Source: Diadophis punctatus similis (lineage: Eukaryota; Chordata; Lepidosauria; Squamata; Dipsadidae). Taken from it: 64,000 nt of DNA. Under the pieces are notes generated by a model, which was given only the letters and a program-made list of their open reading frames with translations, was not told the origin of the DNA and made no database searches. Below are positions 10,208 through 22,139 of this stretch, one piece after another. The stretch's first letter is position 1, and each line of letters opens with the position of its first letter. The position numbers and the translations under genes were made by a program. The stretch covers positions 4,720,001-4,784,000 of the forward strand of contig JALIGW010000016.1 in assembly GCA_023053685.1 (NCBI GenBank). The letters are read 5' to 3'.

Positions 10208-10849
10208 GTACTATAGTATAGATGCTGCCTGCACTTTAGCTTGTGACATATCCAGTAGAGGGAGTTAGCTTTCCAAAACTTGGCTAAATATATGTAAGTC
10301 AATCCTTTGTAATCTCTTTCCCTTTGGCTTAAGTGCATGGGATCAGACTGGAAAGAAATTGAGTGCTGAAGTTGTTTCCTGAAAATGAATCTAAGTCTAA
10401 AACTCTGCTTGACGTGATGATAAAAGGGGAAAAATTATAAGAAGGTGTGTTGTGTGCTGTGAGTCACAGCCCATTAATCCTATCTTTAGTGTACGGATTT
10501 GGACAGGGCTTCCCTTTTCATGTTGCAGGAAAATCAACCAACTTCAACCATCCCTGCAAGCTTGGTGAACGAGGGGGAGTAAAATGAAGGTAAATGGAAG
10601 AATTTGATGTATGTACGATGGCAAAGTATTCCTAAAACATGGGCATAATTAGAGATGAAGCATCAAAATGCCCAAAATTCCGACTGTCAGATTCTGAAGT
10701 GGAGTCGGATAATTTTGTGGTTTTTCTTTTAACCAGGAAAACAAACATCCTTGTCCCTCCAAACTTCCACAGGGAAAAAGATATATTATTATACTTTTAA
10801 AAAGGCTAGAATTAAATATTTATAAGGGCAAAATTTGAGACTAGATTTA
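10208..10849. other. No gene seen
   Basis: Contains no recognised element. Stop codons are frequent on both strands. Confidence 0.5.
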
Positions 10850-10884
10850 GATTTATTATTAGAGTTGGAAGGGACCTTGTAGGT

Positions 10885-11330
10885 CAGTGATGGCGAACCT
10901 TTTTTCCCTTGGGTGCCGAAAGTGCATGCGCGCGTGCTATCGCGCATGCGCGAGTGCCCACACCCATAATTCAATGCCTGGGGAGGGCAAAAACGGCCTC
11001 CCCTGCTCCCCTGGAGGCCTTCTGGAGGCCCTCTGGAGGCCAGAAATGGCCCATTTCCCAACTTCTGGTGGGCCCAGTAGGCCCATTTTTCATCCTCCCC
11101 AGGCTCCAAAGGCTTCCCTGGAGCCTAGGGAGGGTAAAAACACCCTCCCCAGTCCCCCCGGAGTCCCTCCGGAAGCCGAAAACGCCCTCCCAGAGCTTCC
11201 ATGCGAGCCAAAAATCAACTGGCCGGCGTGCACATGTGCGCTGGAGCTGAGCTAGGCAATGGCTCGTGTGCCGACAGATATGGCTCCGCGTGCCACCTGT
11301 GGCACCCGTACCATAGGTTTGCCATCACTG
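10885..11330. mobile_element. hAT MITE, family A, inside CR1
   Basis: Ends CAGTGATGGCGAACC and GGTTTGCCATCACTG. The exact duplication TTGTAGGT (10877-10884 and 11331-11338) is CR1 sequence that reads continuously once the MITE is removed in the mind. Confidence 0.9.
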
Positions 11331-11372
11331 TTGTAGGTCATCTAGTCCAACCCCCTGCTCAAGCAGGAGTTC

Positions 11373-12008
11373 CTACATCATTTGAGACAGATGGCAGTCC
11401 AATCTCTCCTTGAAGGTCGCAAGTGTTGGGGCTCTCACAACCTCCGCTGGCAAGCTGTTCCATTGGTTGATCGCTCTCACCATCAGAAAGTTTCTCCTCA
11501 CTTCCAGGTTGAATCTCTTCTTGGTCAGCTTCCATCCGTTATTCCTTGTTTGGCTTTCTGGTGCCATAGAGAACAGCCTGACCCCCTCCTCTCTGTGGCA
11601 TCCTCTCAAGTATTGGAACACTGCTATCATGTCACCCCTGGTCCTTCTCTTCCCTAGACTGGCCAAGCTCAGTTCCTGCAACCGCTCTTTGTATGTTTTA
11701 TTTTCCAGACCCTTTATCATCCTGGTTGCTCTCTTCTGCACTTTCTCTAGAGTTTCAATGTCTTTTTTGTAGTGTGGTGACCAAAACTGGATGCAGTACT
11801 CTAGATGTGGTCTGACCAAGGCTTTATAGAGTGGTACTAGTACCTCTCTGGTCCTTGATTGTATCCCTCTATTTATGCAGCTCAGGACTGCATTGGCCTT
11901 TTTGGCTACTGCTGCACACTGCTGGCTCATATTTAGTTGGCTGTCTACCAGGACTCCGAGATCCCTCTCGCAATCGCTGCTATTGAGTGTGGACACTAGT
12001 AATAGTGT
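11373..12008 (-). pseudogene. CR1 reverse transcriptase C-terminal fragment
   Basis: About 210 residues on the minus strand, open without stops. Recognisable CR1 C-terminal features in order: DLGVLVDSQL, ALVRPHLEYCIQFWSPHY, KVQKRATRMIKGLE, ERLQELSLASLGKRRTRGDM, then RRNFLMVRAINQWNSLPAEVV and the terminal LDCHLSQMM. This region follows the polymerase domain in CR1 and is thumb/connection-like; the catalytic FADD motif is missing. The upstream part of the open frame (beyond 12008) is unrelated and joins a second, opposed CR1 copy. Transcription from here would be antisense to the neighbour. Not a functional gene. Confidence 0.85.
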
Positions 12009-12530
12009 CATTGGTGCTAAGAGCACACTTGGAATACTGCAGCCAGTTCTGGTCACCACAATAAGATATCGAGACTCTGCAAAGGGTGTAGAGAAGAGCA
12101 ACAAAAATGATTGGGGGGGTGGTTGGGTGGAGGCTAAAAGGTACGAAGAATGGTTACAGGAATTGTGTATACTGTATGTAGTCTAATGAAAAGAAGGACT
12201 AGTGGGACATGCTAGCAGTGTTCCAATATTTGAGGGACTCCTACAAAGACGGTGTGTGTGTGTCAAACTATTTTCCAAAGTGCCAATAGGGAAGAGAAGA
12301 AACAGTGATTGGAAACTAACCAAGGAGAGAAGAAACCTAGAACTAAGGAGACATTTCCTAGCAGTGAGAGCAGCTAACCAATGGAATAACTTGCCTTCAG
12401 AAGTTGTGGGTGCTCCATCACTGAAGGCTTTCAAAAAGACTCTTGATAACCATTTGTCTGAAATGATGTAGGGTCTTCAGTTTGAGCAGTCTGACTCTTA
12501 TTACTCTATCTTCTATGCTCTCTTAACTTA
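12009..12530 (+). mobile_element. CR1 LINE 3' fragment, plus strand
   Basis: AGCACACTTGGAATACTGCA and CCAGTTCTGGTCACCACA open the fragment. A frame from 12202 to 12471 then ends in RRHFLAVRAANQWNNLPSEVV and DNHLSEMM, the CR1 C-terminus. The 3' untranslated end (GGGTCTTCAGTTTGAGCAG) is degraded. It abuts the minus-strand CR1 head to head. Confidence 0.8.
12202..12471 (+). pseudogene. CR1 ORF2 C-terminus remnant
   Basis: An 89-residue frame whose second half (WKLTKERRNLELRRHFLAV, NQWNNLPSEVVGAP) aligns by eye with the tail of the CR1 protein at 11373-12008. The first part is degenerate and includes a short (GT)n expansion. No catalytic motif is present. Confidence 0.7.
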
Positions 12531-12960
12531 GTTGTTTTGCAGCAGATGTTTCATTACCCAAACTACATAACATCACTAACGATGTTACCAGGGGTGGGTT
12601 CTCGTTTTCCTCGCTGCCGGTTCATTCCTTGATGTGCCGTGATTCCTTGATGTGCAGTGCCAAAAAACAGCTTCTGTGCGTGCGCAGAAGCAAAAAACAA
12701 AATGGTGGCGCCTACGCTGTGGCCACGAGAGCCGGTTCGGGGGCGTGGCAGGCCTGGGTTGCTGCCGGTTCTAGCGATTCAGGCCGCCAAGTTACTACTG
12801 CTTCCATAGAACCGGTCTGAACCGGAAGGAACCCACCTCTGGATGTTACCCACTGCCAGTTTGGGTAAGGAAATGTCTGCAAGGAAACAAGCAAGCTCAG
12901 AAAGCACCAAGTACCCCTCATTTCAATGCTGAGCTACAAATATTCTCCTCTGTTAGTATA
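12512..12960. mobile_element. Penelope-like tails head-to-head, split by a MITE
   Basis: The left arm (minus) reads GAAACATCTGCTGCAAAACA. The right arm (plus, after 12842) reads GGGTAAGGAAATGTCTGC, AAGCTCAGAAAGCACCAAG. The same pair of outward-facing arms occurs at 38879-39037 and 59035-59195. A family C MITE (12589-12841) sits between. Assigned to Penelope-like elements by architecture, not by protein. Confidence 0.5.
12589..12841. mobile_element. hAT MITE, family C
   Basis: Ends CAGGGGTGGGTTCTCG and GGAAGGAACCCACCTCTG. The duplication GATGTTAC (12581-12588 and 12842-12849) is exact. It contains TGCGTGCGCAGAAGC and ACCGGTCTGAACCGG motifs. Confidence 0.85.
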
Positions 12961-13031
12961 GCATCCATTACCTGTCATTTGAGGCAGCTGGTAGGGCCCA
13001 GCGAAGGGTCGTCCCAACACACACACACACA

Positions 13032-13075
<44 letters not shown>

Positions 13076-13906
13076 GGTTATCTTTTATGCTTGGCTTTCC
13101 AAGCAGTGCCAGGCAACTTTTAAATTCCCACAACTCCGCAGACTTAACCTTATTCTGGAACATTCTGGAAATGCAAAATATGGCTCAGCAGAGTCGTCAG
13201 TCTCTTCTTTGAACACTGTAAAAACACCCATGTAAGTTCAGCTGCAGAACATGAAATGGATCGTTTTGCCTATATTCTTTTAAACCCAAAGTCAGTAGGA
13301 GTTCTCTGAAAGTTCTCCTTCTGTGAAATGTGAGAAGGTGCAGCGGAACGTGAGTACAGGTTATGTGAGCCGAAAATAAATAGCACACCCAGGAATACGT
13401 GCCACTAAAGTGTTTACTAATGTAAACTCCCCTTCGGTTGCATGCACAATATAAATATAAATATGCCATTTATAAAATTATGGCCTTTTTATGGGCATCT
13501 GCAGCTCAAATAGTGAACCTTGGAGCGGTTACTCATTGCCGCTTATCTCTACACCTTAATGATTTCAAATGGCTGAGTGAATGTAAAAGATAATCTGCAG
13601 ATAAGTTAAATTACAGACTGAAAGACGCCAGGAGTGTAGTTCAAGTTTTTTTCCCCCTTCTTATTTTAAGAGGAAGTGCAGTTTGTTGGTTCTCCGTGCC
13701 CTGGATCACACAGGGTCACCAGTCTGCTTGTTCAAGGAGAAGACTCTGGTTAGGCAAACTCACTATGCAGAGCCAGTTAAATTGAAATGAAATGCTTGTT
13801 AAACTGATACAGCAGATAAATTGTATTAAATCTGCAGTTCTTTATTCACACTGGCACTACATCCCTCTGGCACCATATAAGAGGTAGTCCCCAACTTACA
13901 ACTAGC
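12961..13906. other. Unique-looking stretch with (CA)n
   Basis: A (CA)n tract lies at 13016-13072. A Tigger-like end fragment GGTAGTCCCCAACTTACAAC lies at about 13883-13904. The remainder (13080-13880) shows no repeat or coding signal. Confidence 0.6.
13016..13072. repeat. (CA)n microsatellite
   Basis: CA dinucleotides with one G interruption. Confidence 0.95.
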
Positions 13907-14175
13907 TTCTTCTCTGGCAATATTACACTGCTAACCAGAGCATACAAAATATTTGCCAGACCAATCCTCGAATACAGCTCACCTGTCTGGAACCCGCACT
14001 ACATATCGGACATTAATACAATTGAGAGAGTCCAGAAATACTTCACAAGAAGAGTCCTCCACTCCTCTGCTCGCAACAGAATACCTTATTCCACCAGACT
14101 TGAAAGTTTGGGCTTAGATAACTTAGAGCTACGTCGCCTTCGATCTCATCTAAATGTAGTTCATAAAATGTAGTA
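13907..14175 (+). mobile_element. LINE fragment, older copy of 14205-15935
   Basis: GCTTCTTCTCTGGCAATATT...CTACGTCGCCTTCGATCTCA matches the main LINE at about 15256-15515 with many substitutions and a stop. It covers only the region after the polymerase domain. Confidence 0.75.
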
Positions 14176-14318
14176 GTTCTACAACTACTACACTGCAAAA
14201 ACATATGGACCTCAAAACTTGACCAGGACAAAACAATAGACGCAATTTACATAGACTTCTGTAAAGCCTTCAACTCAGTGGTTCACGATAAACTACTTCT
14301 GAAACTGAAATCCTACGG

Positions 14319-14753
14319 CAGTGATGGCGAACCTTTTTTCCCTCGGGTGCCGAAAGCGCGTGCTCGCGTGCTATCGCGCATGCGCGAGTGCCCACACCCA
14401 TAATTCAATCCCTGGGGAGGGCGAAAATGGCCTCCCCAACCACCCTGGAGGCCCTCTGGAGGCCAGAAACAGCCCGTTTTTCAAATTCTGGTGGGCCTGG
14501 TAGGCCCGTTTTCCATCCTCCCCAGGCTCCAGAGGCTTCCCTGGAGCTTGGGGAGGGTGAAAACGCCCTCCCCCGCCCACCGGAGGCCCTCTGGAAGCCG
14601 AAAACACCCTCCCAGAGCCTCTGTGTGAGCCAAAAATCAAATGGCCGGAGTGCACATGCACGCTGGAGCTGAGCTAGGGCAACGGCTCGCGTGCCGGCAG
14701 ATATGGCTCCGCGTGCCACCTGTGGCACGCGTGCCATAGGTTCGCCATCACTG
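14319..14753. mobile_element. hAT MITE, family A, inside the LINE
   Basis: Ends CAGTGATGGCGAACC and GGTTCGCCATCACTG. The exact duplication TCCTACGG (14311-14318 and 14754-14761) is LINE coding sequence; the LINE frame resumes across it (…LKSYG / GISGPLHDW…). Confidence 0.92.
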
Positions 14754-14814
14754 TCCTACGGCATCTCTGGACCCCTTCATGACTGGATAACTGCGTTCCT
14801 GTCAAACAGACAAC

Positions 14815-15768
14815 ATGGTCAAAATAGGGAGTGCCCTATCAAATCCCATACCTGTTAACAGCGGTGTTCCCCAAGGCAGCATACTAGGACCAACACTCTT
14901 TATACTTTATATAAATGACCTTTGCAATCACATTACAAGCGACTGCGTTCTCTTCGCCGATGATGTAAAACTCTTCAACACCACTGACAACACTGCTATC
15001 CTCCAAAAAGACCTAGACTTTGTGTCAGAATGGTCAAACATCTGGCAACTCCAAATCTCAACCAACAAATGCTCTGTCCTACACATTGGCAAAAAAAATC
15101 AGAACACCAAATACAAGCTGAACAGACAAGACCTTGCAGATGACCCTCACCTTGTCAAAGACCTTGGAATACTCATATCAAATGACCTAAGTGCCAAAGC
15201 CCACTGCAACAACATCGCCAAAAAGGCTTCAAGAACTGTTAACCTAATCTTACGTAGCTTCTTCTCTGGTAATATCACACTACTAACCAGAGCATACAAA
15301 ACATTCGCCAGACCAATCCTTGAATATAGCTCATCTGTCTGGAACCCACACCACATATCGGACATAAATACATTAGAAAGTGTCCAGAGATACTTTACAA
15401 GAAGAGTCCTCCACTCCTCTACTCGCAACAGAATACCTTACGCAACCAGACTTGAAATCCTGGGCTTAGAAAGCTTAGAACTACGTCGCCTTCGGCACGA
15501 CCTAAACATGGCTCATAAAATTATCTGCTACAACGTCCTTCCTGTCAACGACTACTTCAGCTTCAACCACAACAATACACGAGCACAGAACAGATACAAA
15601 CTCAAAGTGAACCGCTCCAAACTTGACTGTAGAAAATACGACTTTAGCAACAGAGTGGTAAATGCCTGGAACTCACTACCTGACATTGTGGTTTCGTCAC
15701 CAAACCCCCAAAACTTTACCCTTAGACTGTCCACAGTTGACCCCACCCGATTCCTAAGAGGTCAGTAA
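14815..15768 (+). pseudogene. LINE reverse transcriptase, C-terminal 317 residues
   Basis: Open for 317 residues. Motifs in order: SGVPQGSILGPTLFILYIND (residues about 18-37), the catalytic FADD (about 48-51, in VLFADDVKLF), DLGILISNDLS, RPILEYSSSVWNPHH, and a C-terminal SNRVVNAWNSLPD. The N-terminal palm motif YIDFCKAFN lies upstream at about 14245-14275 in another frame: a one-base shift near 14810 and the MITE at 14319-14753 separate it from this part. The annotated start is only the first Met after the frameshift, not a true start. The protein would copy LINE RNA at the target site. With no endonuclease and a frameshift it is dead, but the long intact frame suggests a fairly young insertion. 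Confidence 0.85.
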
Positions 15769-15935
15769 GGGGCGTGCATAAGTGCACCAGCGTGCGTACC
15801 ATCCCTGTCCTAATGTTCCCTCTTATCAGTACTCATTTTATGTATATAAACAATGTTATATCTATGTATATTACCAACACGTACTTGACAAAAATAAATA
15901 AATAAAATAAAAAATAAATAAATAATTCCAGTCAG

Positions 15936-17269
15936 AAAATCCTGGTATCGTGACCTAACACCTCTGGAGGGTGTTAGGTAGAAGAAGTTTCCCATGAACG
16001 TTTTTACACGCTAAGCACCACATGACTTTTAGAGAGATTACGTAGGACATTTTAAAAATAAAACTGTTCTAATCCTTGTTAATGAGAAGAAAGCAAGCCC
16101 AGAGGCTGGTGTCATGCCCTGTTAATAATTACTAGGCAAGAGGTATACTTTTTGAGCTCTCTGACCTTTCTGCAGCTCTGGAGGTTTATTATAGTCAGCA
16201 CAACCTTGGCTGATGTTTGGTTTATGTGTTGAAAAGCGGCCAAATTGGCTGCTATTCAGAATTTGGTGATAGACTCAATCCCCGCTCGATGGATCTCATG
16301 GAACTCAAACTTCTGTTTCTCAGGTGGCATTAAATGGTCATCTGGACCTAGCACAAGACAGGATTCTGCAGAGGTTAACCAGGGTCCAGATTGGGGATCC
16401 ACTGATTTCTTACGCCTTTCTCCAACCTGTTGCTCCCTAGATATGATGCATTACAGCTGTCACAGTCCCCAGATAGATTCTTGCTGAGTATTTGGGGACT
16501 TCAACTTTATTACACATAAGAGTTTATAGTATCCAAAAATAATAACATTACATCAAAAGTTTGGATTTGGCCTCCGAAGCTCTTCCTAAATTTGCAGCTC
16601 AATTGTATCTACAGTAGTCATATGAATTGTATTTGGCTAATATAAGTTAATGTTAATTGAATTAAAACTAAAATTAAATTATATCAAAATTAGGTTTTGT
16701 CCTGCCTCCTACTTTTATGATAATAGTTTACCAAAGTCTAAAGGTTGCCTTTAATGTGCTGTCAGTCTGCAGAAGTGTGGGCAATTTAGAATCAAAGTGT
16801 TGACAACTGAGATTTCTTGAACTATACTAGGAGTTGCTTGCACTTACTCCTAATGGCCCATTTGACTCTTCGGCAGAGCAAGATATATCACATTTCCTGT
16901 ACTTCCAAAAATCTAGGTCATTTCTCTTCTGGGGAGGAAATCACATGACTTCAAGGATACTGCAACAGTCATAACTATGAGGACCGGTTGTAAATCACTT
17001 TGTTTTAGTAACTTGCTATTGCAACTTTGAAGGATCACTAAATTAAACTACACCAAACTAAAAGGCATAAGTCTTTACCAACATTGCCTATATGAGCCAT
17101 GTTTCCGTTTACTCATCTTAGGGCCCTAGAGAAGAATCTGACTTCTGATTATACACTTTTGTGGCAAGGAGAGCCCAATTTTGTTTACCACAGAAATCAG
17201 GATTAAATGTTGACCTTTATTTGCTTTCTGAGAGGCTGGAACAGAAGGATGGGACCACATAAGCACTTA
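15936..17269. other. No gene; faint Tigger-like remnant
   Basis: A degraded Tigger-like segment lies at about 16940-17050 (CTGCAACAGTCATAACTATG, GAAGGATCACTAAATTAAAC). Nothing else was recognised. Confidence 0.5.
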
Positions 17270-17504
17270 GAGCTGAGATGGCGCAGTGGTTAAATGCAGC
17301 GCTGCAGGCTACTGCTAGTTCAGCAGTTCAGCAGTTCAAATCTCACCAGCTCAAGGTTGACTCAGCCTTCCATCCTTCTGAGGTCGGTAAAATGAGGACC
17401 CAGATTGTTGGGGGCAATATGCTGAACTCTGTAAACCGCTTAGAGAGGGCTGTAAAGCACTATGAAGCGGTATATAAGTCTAAGTACTATTGCTATTGCT
17501 ATTA
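17270..17504 (+). mobile_element. tRNA-derived SINE, family S1
   Basis: The head carries an A box (GGCGCAGTGG) and a B box (GTTCAAATCTC). The body includes GTTGACTCAGCCTTCCATCC, AAAATGAGGACCCAGATTG and GCGGTATATAAGTC, and the tail is (CTATTG)n. RNA polymerase III would read it from the internal boxes. Six more copies lie in this window. Confidence 0.85.
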
Positions 17505-18270
17505 GTAGATGTTTCATGCACCTATACATGGCTGGCTGGGGAATTCTGGGAGTTGAAGTCCACATGTCTTAAAGTTGCCAAGGTTGAAAAACACTGAGGT
17601 AGATTATGCTTTATTGAAACTTGCATAGTTTAAAAGGGAGCTGTGTCTCCCCCCCCCCCCATTTCTTCCTATAAAAGAGGCACTTAAAATGTCTGGACAA
17701 CAATTGTGTCTTCCTTTCAGACATCTGTGGGAGAATCGATTTCCTCTCCATTATTTTTATTTGGGATAAGATGTCCCACATAGCTGCCCTATGGGGAAGG
17801 ATACTGATTTGGGCCACACTTGCCAAAGCAAGTAATCAAAGATCTTTATGGGTGGGTGAAATTGCTGGAGTTTTGTTTGCTGTTTAAACAGAGGCACCTT
17901 GGTGTGACAAGGGCCTTTGGCTGAGAAGCTGCTGACTCCAGAAAGCATCCTGCTTCCTTATCAACCTTTTTTTATGACAGGTTTTGTAAATGTTTTATGA
18001 GTTGCCAATGACTGCATCAGAGAAGAAGAGGCTAGTGAGGACAACGTGGGAAGGGCTGCTTGTGACTTTCTTTATATTATTGACAAAGGATCAGAGGGCA
18101 GATTATCTCCATGATAAGATGGGTAGAGAGCAACCCAAGGAAAGCCAGAAGTGGCTCTTTGCACATTTAATAAGCTAAAAAGAAAAACCTCTCCTGCAGA
18201 AGATACCAGAAATCTGGAGAACCTAATTTACTCAGACCATTTATTTAATCCCCATTTACTTACACATTAG
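17505..18270. other. Spacer with half of a hairpin MITE
   Basis: 17525-17598 is one arm of hairpin family H (GGAATTCTGGGAGTTGAAGT, TTAAAGTTGCCAAGGTTG). The rest has no recognised element; a poly-C run lies at 17650-17659. Confidence 0.6.
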
Positions 18271-18278
18271 AGCTAGAC

Positions 18279-18703
18279 CAGTGATGGCTAACCTTTTTTC
18301 CCTCAGGTGCCGAAAGCGCGTGCATGCGTGCTATCACACACGTGTGAGTGCCCACACCCATAATTCAATGCCTGAGGAGGGCGAAAACGGCCTCCCCCGC
18401 CCCCACAGAGGCCCTCTGGAGGCTGGAAACAACCTGTTTCCTGACTTCCGGTGGGCCTGGTAGGCCCTTTTTTCGCCCTCCCCAGGCTCCAGAGGCTTCC
18501 CTGGAGCCTGGAGAGGACGAAAATGCCCCCGGCAGGCCCTCCGGAAACCTAAAATGCCCTCCCAGAGCCTTCACGTGAGCCAAAAATCAACTGGCCAGCA
18601 CGCACATGTGTGCTGGAGCTGAGCTAGGGCAACGGCTTGCGTGCCAGCAGATACAGCTCCGTGTGCCACCTGTGGCACGCGTGCCATAGGTTCGCCATCA
18701 CTG
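18279..18703. mobile_element. hAT MITE, family A
   Basis: Ends CAGTGATGGCTAACC and GGTTCGCCATCACTG. Exact duplication AGCTAGAC (18271-18278 and 18704-18711). Confidence 0.92.
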
Positions 18704-18711
18704 AGCTAGAC

Positions 18712-19181
18712 CCACCTGAGTTAATTTATTTATTAACACATTTTGTCCTTCAACCTCAGCACAGTGACTACATGTACACTCTGACTAATGAGTATTTTAA
18801 TAATATATTTTCAGAATGATCCACTGCTCCAGTCCAAGTTAGGCTAGAAATCCATAGCTATCTTGGTACAGCTGAACTATAATGCTCAATGCGTGGCCAC
18901 TGATAACAGCCTATTAAGGGAGTTTAATATAAACATTTATATATAAAATGTTTACATTATATAAAATGTTATATAAACATTTATATTGCAATGCAAAAGA
19001 TTGTAATTAATTTAATTAAAAACACTATACCTAATAATTAAATATTAAGATTATATAACCAAGTGGGCTAAGAACAAACATGTACCTGAATTCCATCCCT
19101 GAAGCCACATAATTTAGGCATAAATTAAGATCTTTCCACTGACATAAACATAGGAGCAATAGAGGAGAAACTGCCTTGGCC
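18712..19181. other. AT-rich spacer, no gene
   Basis: It contains a local direct repeat of ATATAAAATGTT / AACATTTATAT units around 18928-18985 and no coding signal. Confidence 0.5.
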
Positions 19182-19189
19182 GTGTGGCC

Positions 19190-19347
19190 CAGCGGTGAGT
19201 TGCTCCTGGTTTGGACCGGTTCTTAGAACTGGTAGCGGCAGCGGGAGGCTCTGCCCACCCACCCGGGACGCTTCTGCGCATGCGCAGAAGCATTGCACGT
19301 GTGCGCAAGTGCAAACCGGTAGCAAACTAATTCAGAACCCACTACTG
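19190..19347. mobile_element. hAT MITE, family C, short form
   Basis: Ends CAGCGGTGAGTTGCTCC and AGAACCCACTACTG. Flanks GTGTGGCC and ATGTGGTC match at 6 of 8. The centre has the palindrome CTTCTGCGCATGCGCAGAAG. Confidence 0.7.
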
Positions 19348-19540
19348 ATGTGGTCCTACTGAGTTCCCCCTTGCTGCCCATCCCCTGCCTTGTGTTTTTA
19401 ATAAACCTGACCATAAAGTGTGGGACTACCAGATTTGTGATGCAAGAACCCTATCAGCTTTGCCAGGATCAGACAGAAAACACAGCCAGATAAGCTAATT
19501 CTACTTTACTGTGAAACTACATTGACAGAATAGCATCAGC

Positions 19541-19781
19541 ACTAGCACTTAGACTTACAGTATATATCGCTTCACAGTGCTTTACAGCCCTCTCTAAGCG
19601 GTTTACAGAGTCAGCATATTGCCCCCAACAATCTGGGTCCTCATTTTACCCACCTCGGAAGGATGGAAGGCTGAGTCAATCTTGAGCCTGGTGATACTTG
19701 AACTGCCAAATTGCAGGCAGCCGGCAGGCAGCAGAAGTAGCCTGCAGTACTGCATTCTAACCACTGCGCCACCAGAGCTCA
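19541..19781 (-). mobile_element. tRNA-derived SINE, family S1 (minus)
   Basis: Reverse complement of the S1 unit. The tRNA-like head (CTCTGGTGGCGCAGTGGTTA on the minus strand) lies at the right end. Confidence 0.85.
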
Positions 19782-22139
19782 GAATCTTGCAAGTCTGAAA
19801 GTACAGTTCTTCTATCCTCACCTTTAAAGCTCAATATCTTAGAGAGGGTCCTTTCTGACCCTCTTGCTCTGCCCACTGTGCAGCTGTGGGCCATGATCCC
19901 TCTTCTCTGACCACTCTCTAGGCAAGATCTCTTCACCTGGTCTCCCACAGTCATTCCCACACCTCTTTACAAATCTAGGCGATTACTTGATGCTTAGACG
20001 ATTCCTAGTGCTCTCTCCTGTGTCTTTACTGGCATGTCTGGTGATCATCAGTTTGCAATTCAGACATAATAGCCTCAAAGTGGATAAGCAATTGAGCCAA
20101 TGCAGAAGAGCGGCATGGCAGGAAAGAGCGAATGAATGAAAAATCAACTGGTGCTGCTGCACCAGTTCCCGATGGCTTCCCTAGTTATCACTGTTGGGTG
20201 ATGTGTACAGTATTCTTTTCTCCATCCTGTTTACATGTGTGCATGTTCTTCCATGTGTGTCTTTAATTATTTGAAATTAGGGGAAAGAAATGGGCATATA
20301 ATTTTTGGATTGCAAACTTCTGGATGATCACTGGATGGCAGTGGACTGGCTGGCAGAAAGCACTAATAACCTTATGTCACCATCTAACAGTTCTCTAGAG
20401 TTTTGCATGCTGCATGCCTAGGAGGCTCTACCCTGGATAGGAAGGTGAAAGAGGGTCCCCCCCAGACTTCTCTAGGAGAAGGGAAGGAATACTTGGGGTG
20501 ACTGAGATGAAGAGAGATCCCCAGAGGGCTCTCTCTCTCTCTCTCTCTCTCTTGACCTGGAGTAATAGCAATTGATTCTGGAACTTGGGGCATGCAAAGC
20601 AGGTATGGTACCACTGAATCATAGCCTAGAAGCATCTGTAAATGGATATAGAGATACGATTCAAAGATATTTCATTCTCCAGTGGATCCAATTCATTTCC
20701 AATCCAATTCAATTCCACTACTAACACCAGTTTTGGGGGGGGGGGGTGTTACCCCTCTGTTTCCTAATCCAAAATGTTGAAAATAATGGAAGGTGATAGG
20801 CTAAAGTGCCCTACAAAATGCCCACCTCTAGTTCTGGCCAGCAAAAGCAAAGGAGATAATGCAATAAGTCTACCATTCCTGTCTTTGCTATCATCATTTA
20901 TCACAAAATATGGGACAGCCATCTTCTGATGCGCCCTTTTATATTGAGATTGCAACTCCCAGATTTACTACCCTAGGTGACAATTCTAGGAGATGCAACC
21001 CCAAAACATCTGTACAGAATCTGATTAGGAAAGTTGGTTTAGATGTTTATTTACTTATTTTACAAGGTGACACCACCATGGTGCAAATAGTAGCTTGTGT
21101 TCTAATCTCAGGGAAATCACTGGGCACAAGAGTTGTTTGCTGTTGGTTTGGGATGGATCAGTTTGGATTTAAAAAGAGGAATCAAAAATATCATTTCTAC
21201 ATAATGAACCAAACTGTATGGTATGCCAGACTTTTCCAATCAGGTGTCCTGCAATTTCTACTGGCTATACTGAGAAAGTACCATCAGGTCTTCAAGTGGA
21301 GATTATTTAAGGCTTTAATTTTGCTAAACATATAGCAAAGATGATAGAGTTTGTTAGAATTATATTCACAATACTTTGCCGTGAATACACAAAAGCAATC
21401 TTGATTTCTACAGGTTGTGTTGAAAGTGGGAGAAAAGTTAATTGGAGAGATTATCCTGGGAGTTACCAAAGTTTAAGATGCAACAGTTGTCCCAACCATC
21501 TGTTAAATCATTTTAATAGCAATCTTAAATGCCATTAAACTCACAGATTGAAAAACTATCTGTTGGCATATAATTTAGCTGATCATTAGTGGATTTGTAC
21601 ACATAGTTAAGGAATAATTAAATAAAATTAATGGTATATTTTTAAAAATTGGGAATCTGCTCATGCGTGAAATTAAATATTTTGGCAATCAAATTATATC
21701 ACTGTACTAATTCCTAAGGCTTTTAATTTTATTTATTATGCTGAAAAAAAAAATAGAATCACATTGCTGACTAGGTGATCGCTTGATTTGGCTTGTCTTA
21801 ATGTATATTACAACTGTCAACAATTGTTTTGCATTACTGTCAAAAAATAAATTTGACCTAATTTAAACAAAACTAATTACAATTATTTTAAATAAGCTAC
21901 AGTCATTTCAACTAAATAAGTTAGAGTTAATATGCAGTTCTTCGTGCATTTAATAATTCTCTTATGTCAAATTAAACATATTAAGTTGCTGCTATCTTTT
22001 AGAAGAGTGGATTGCATGGACCATAAGCTGTATACCTCAATTGGATAAGACAGACCTGGATGGACAAATAGTTTCATTTGGGGAGGGAAAACACCAGCTT
22101 TTTAAATTTCTTTGTACAATGGATTCATTGGGTTTTTTA
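19782..22139. other. 2.3-kb stretch without a recognised gene
   Basis: A (CT)n tract lies at 20529-20552. 20910-21335 is an open plus-strand frame of 141 residues without a known motif, and I do not call it. 21540-22130 is very AT-rich. No transposon ends were recognised. Confidence 0.5.

Larger units (their letters stand above)
10850..12008 (-). mobile_element. CR1 LINE, 5'-truncated, minus strand
   Basis: The minus strand carries the end of the second CR1 reading frame and the classic 3' untranslated motif (plus strand: AGAGTTGGAAGGGACCTTG, AGTCCAACCCCCTGCTCAAG). It is interrupted in that 3' region by a family A MITE at 10885-11330. It lacks the endonuclease and most of the reverse transcriptase, as usual for CR1 copies. 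Confidence 0.9.
14205..15935 (+). mobile_element. Jockey-group LINE (CR1/L2-like), 5'-truncated
   Basis: It starts within the reverse transcriptase fingers/palm, runs through the stop at 15768, and has a 165-bp 3' untranslated region ending in an (AAAT)n-like tail (15890-15932). A family A MITE (14319-14753) interrupts it. 3'-end relatives occur at 60584-60850 and 48571-48690, so the family was active repeatedly. The clade is inferred from motifs; CR1 proper (as at 11373) has a different C-terminus. Confidence 0.8.

Noticed and set aside
17270..17345. tRNA gene
   Set aside because: A and B boxes are present, but the sequence cannot be folded by eye into a complete cloverleaf and continues into a SINE body; the same applies to 46085, 51270 and the other SINEs.
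20910..21335. 141-residue plus-strand gene
   Set aside because: The open frame has ordinary composition without a recognisable domain; could be chance.
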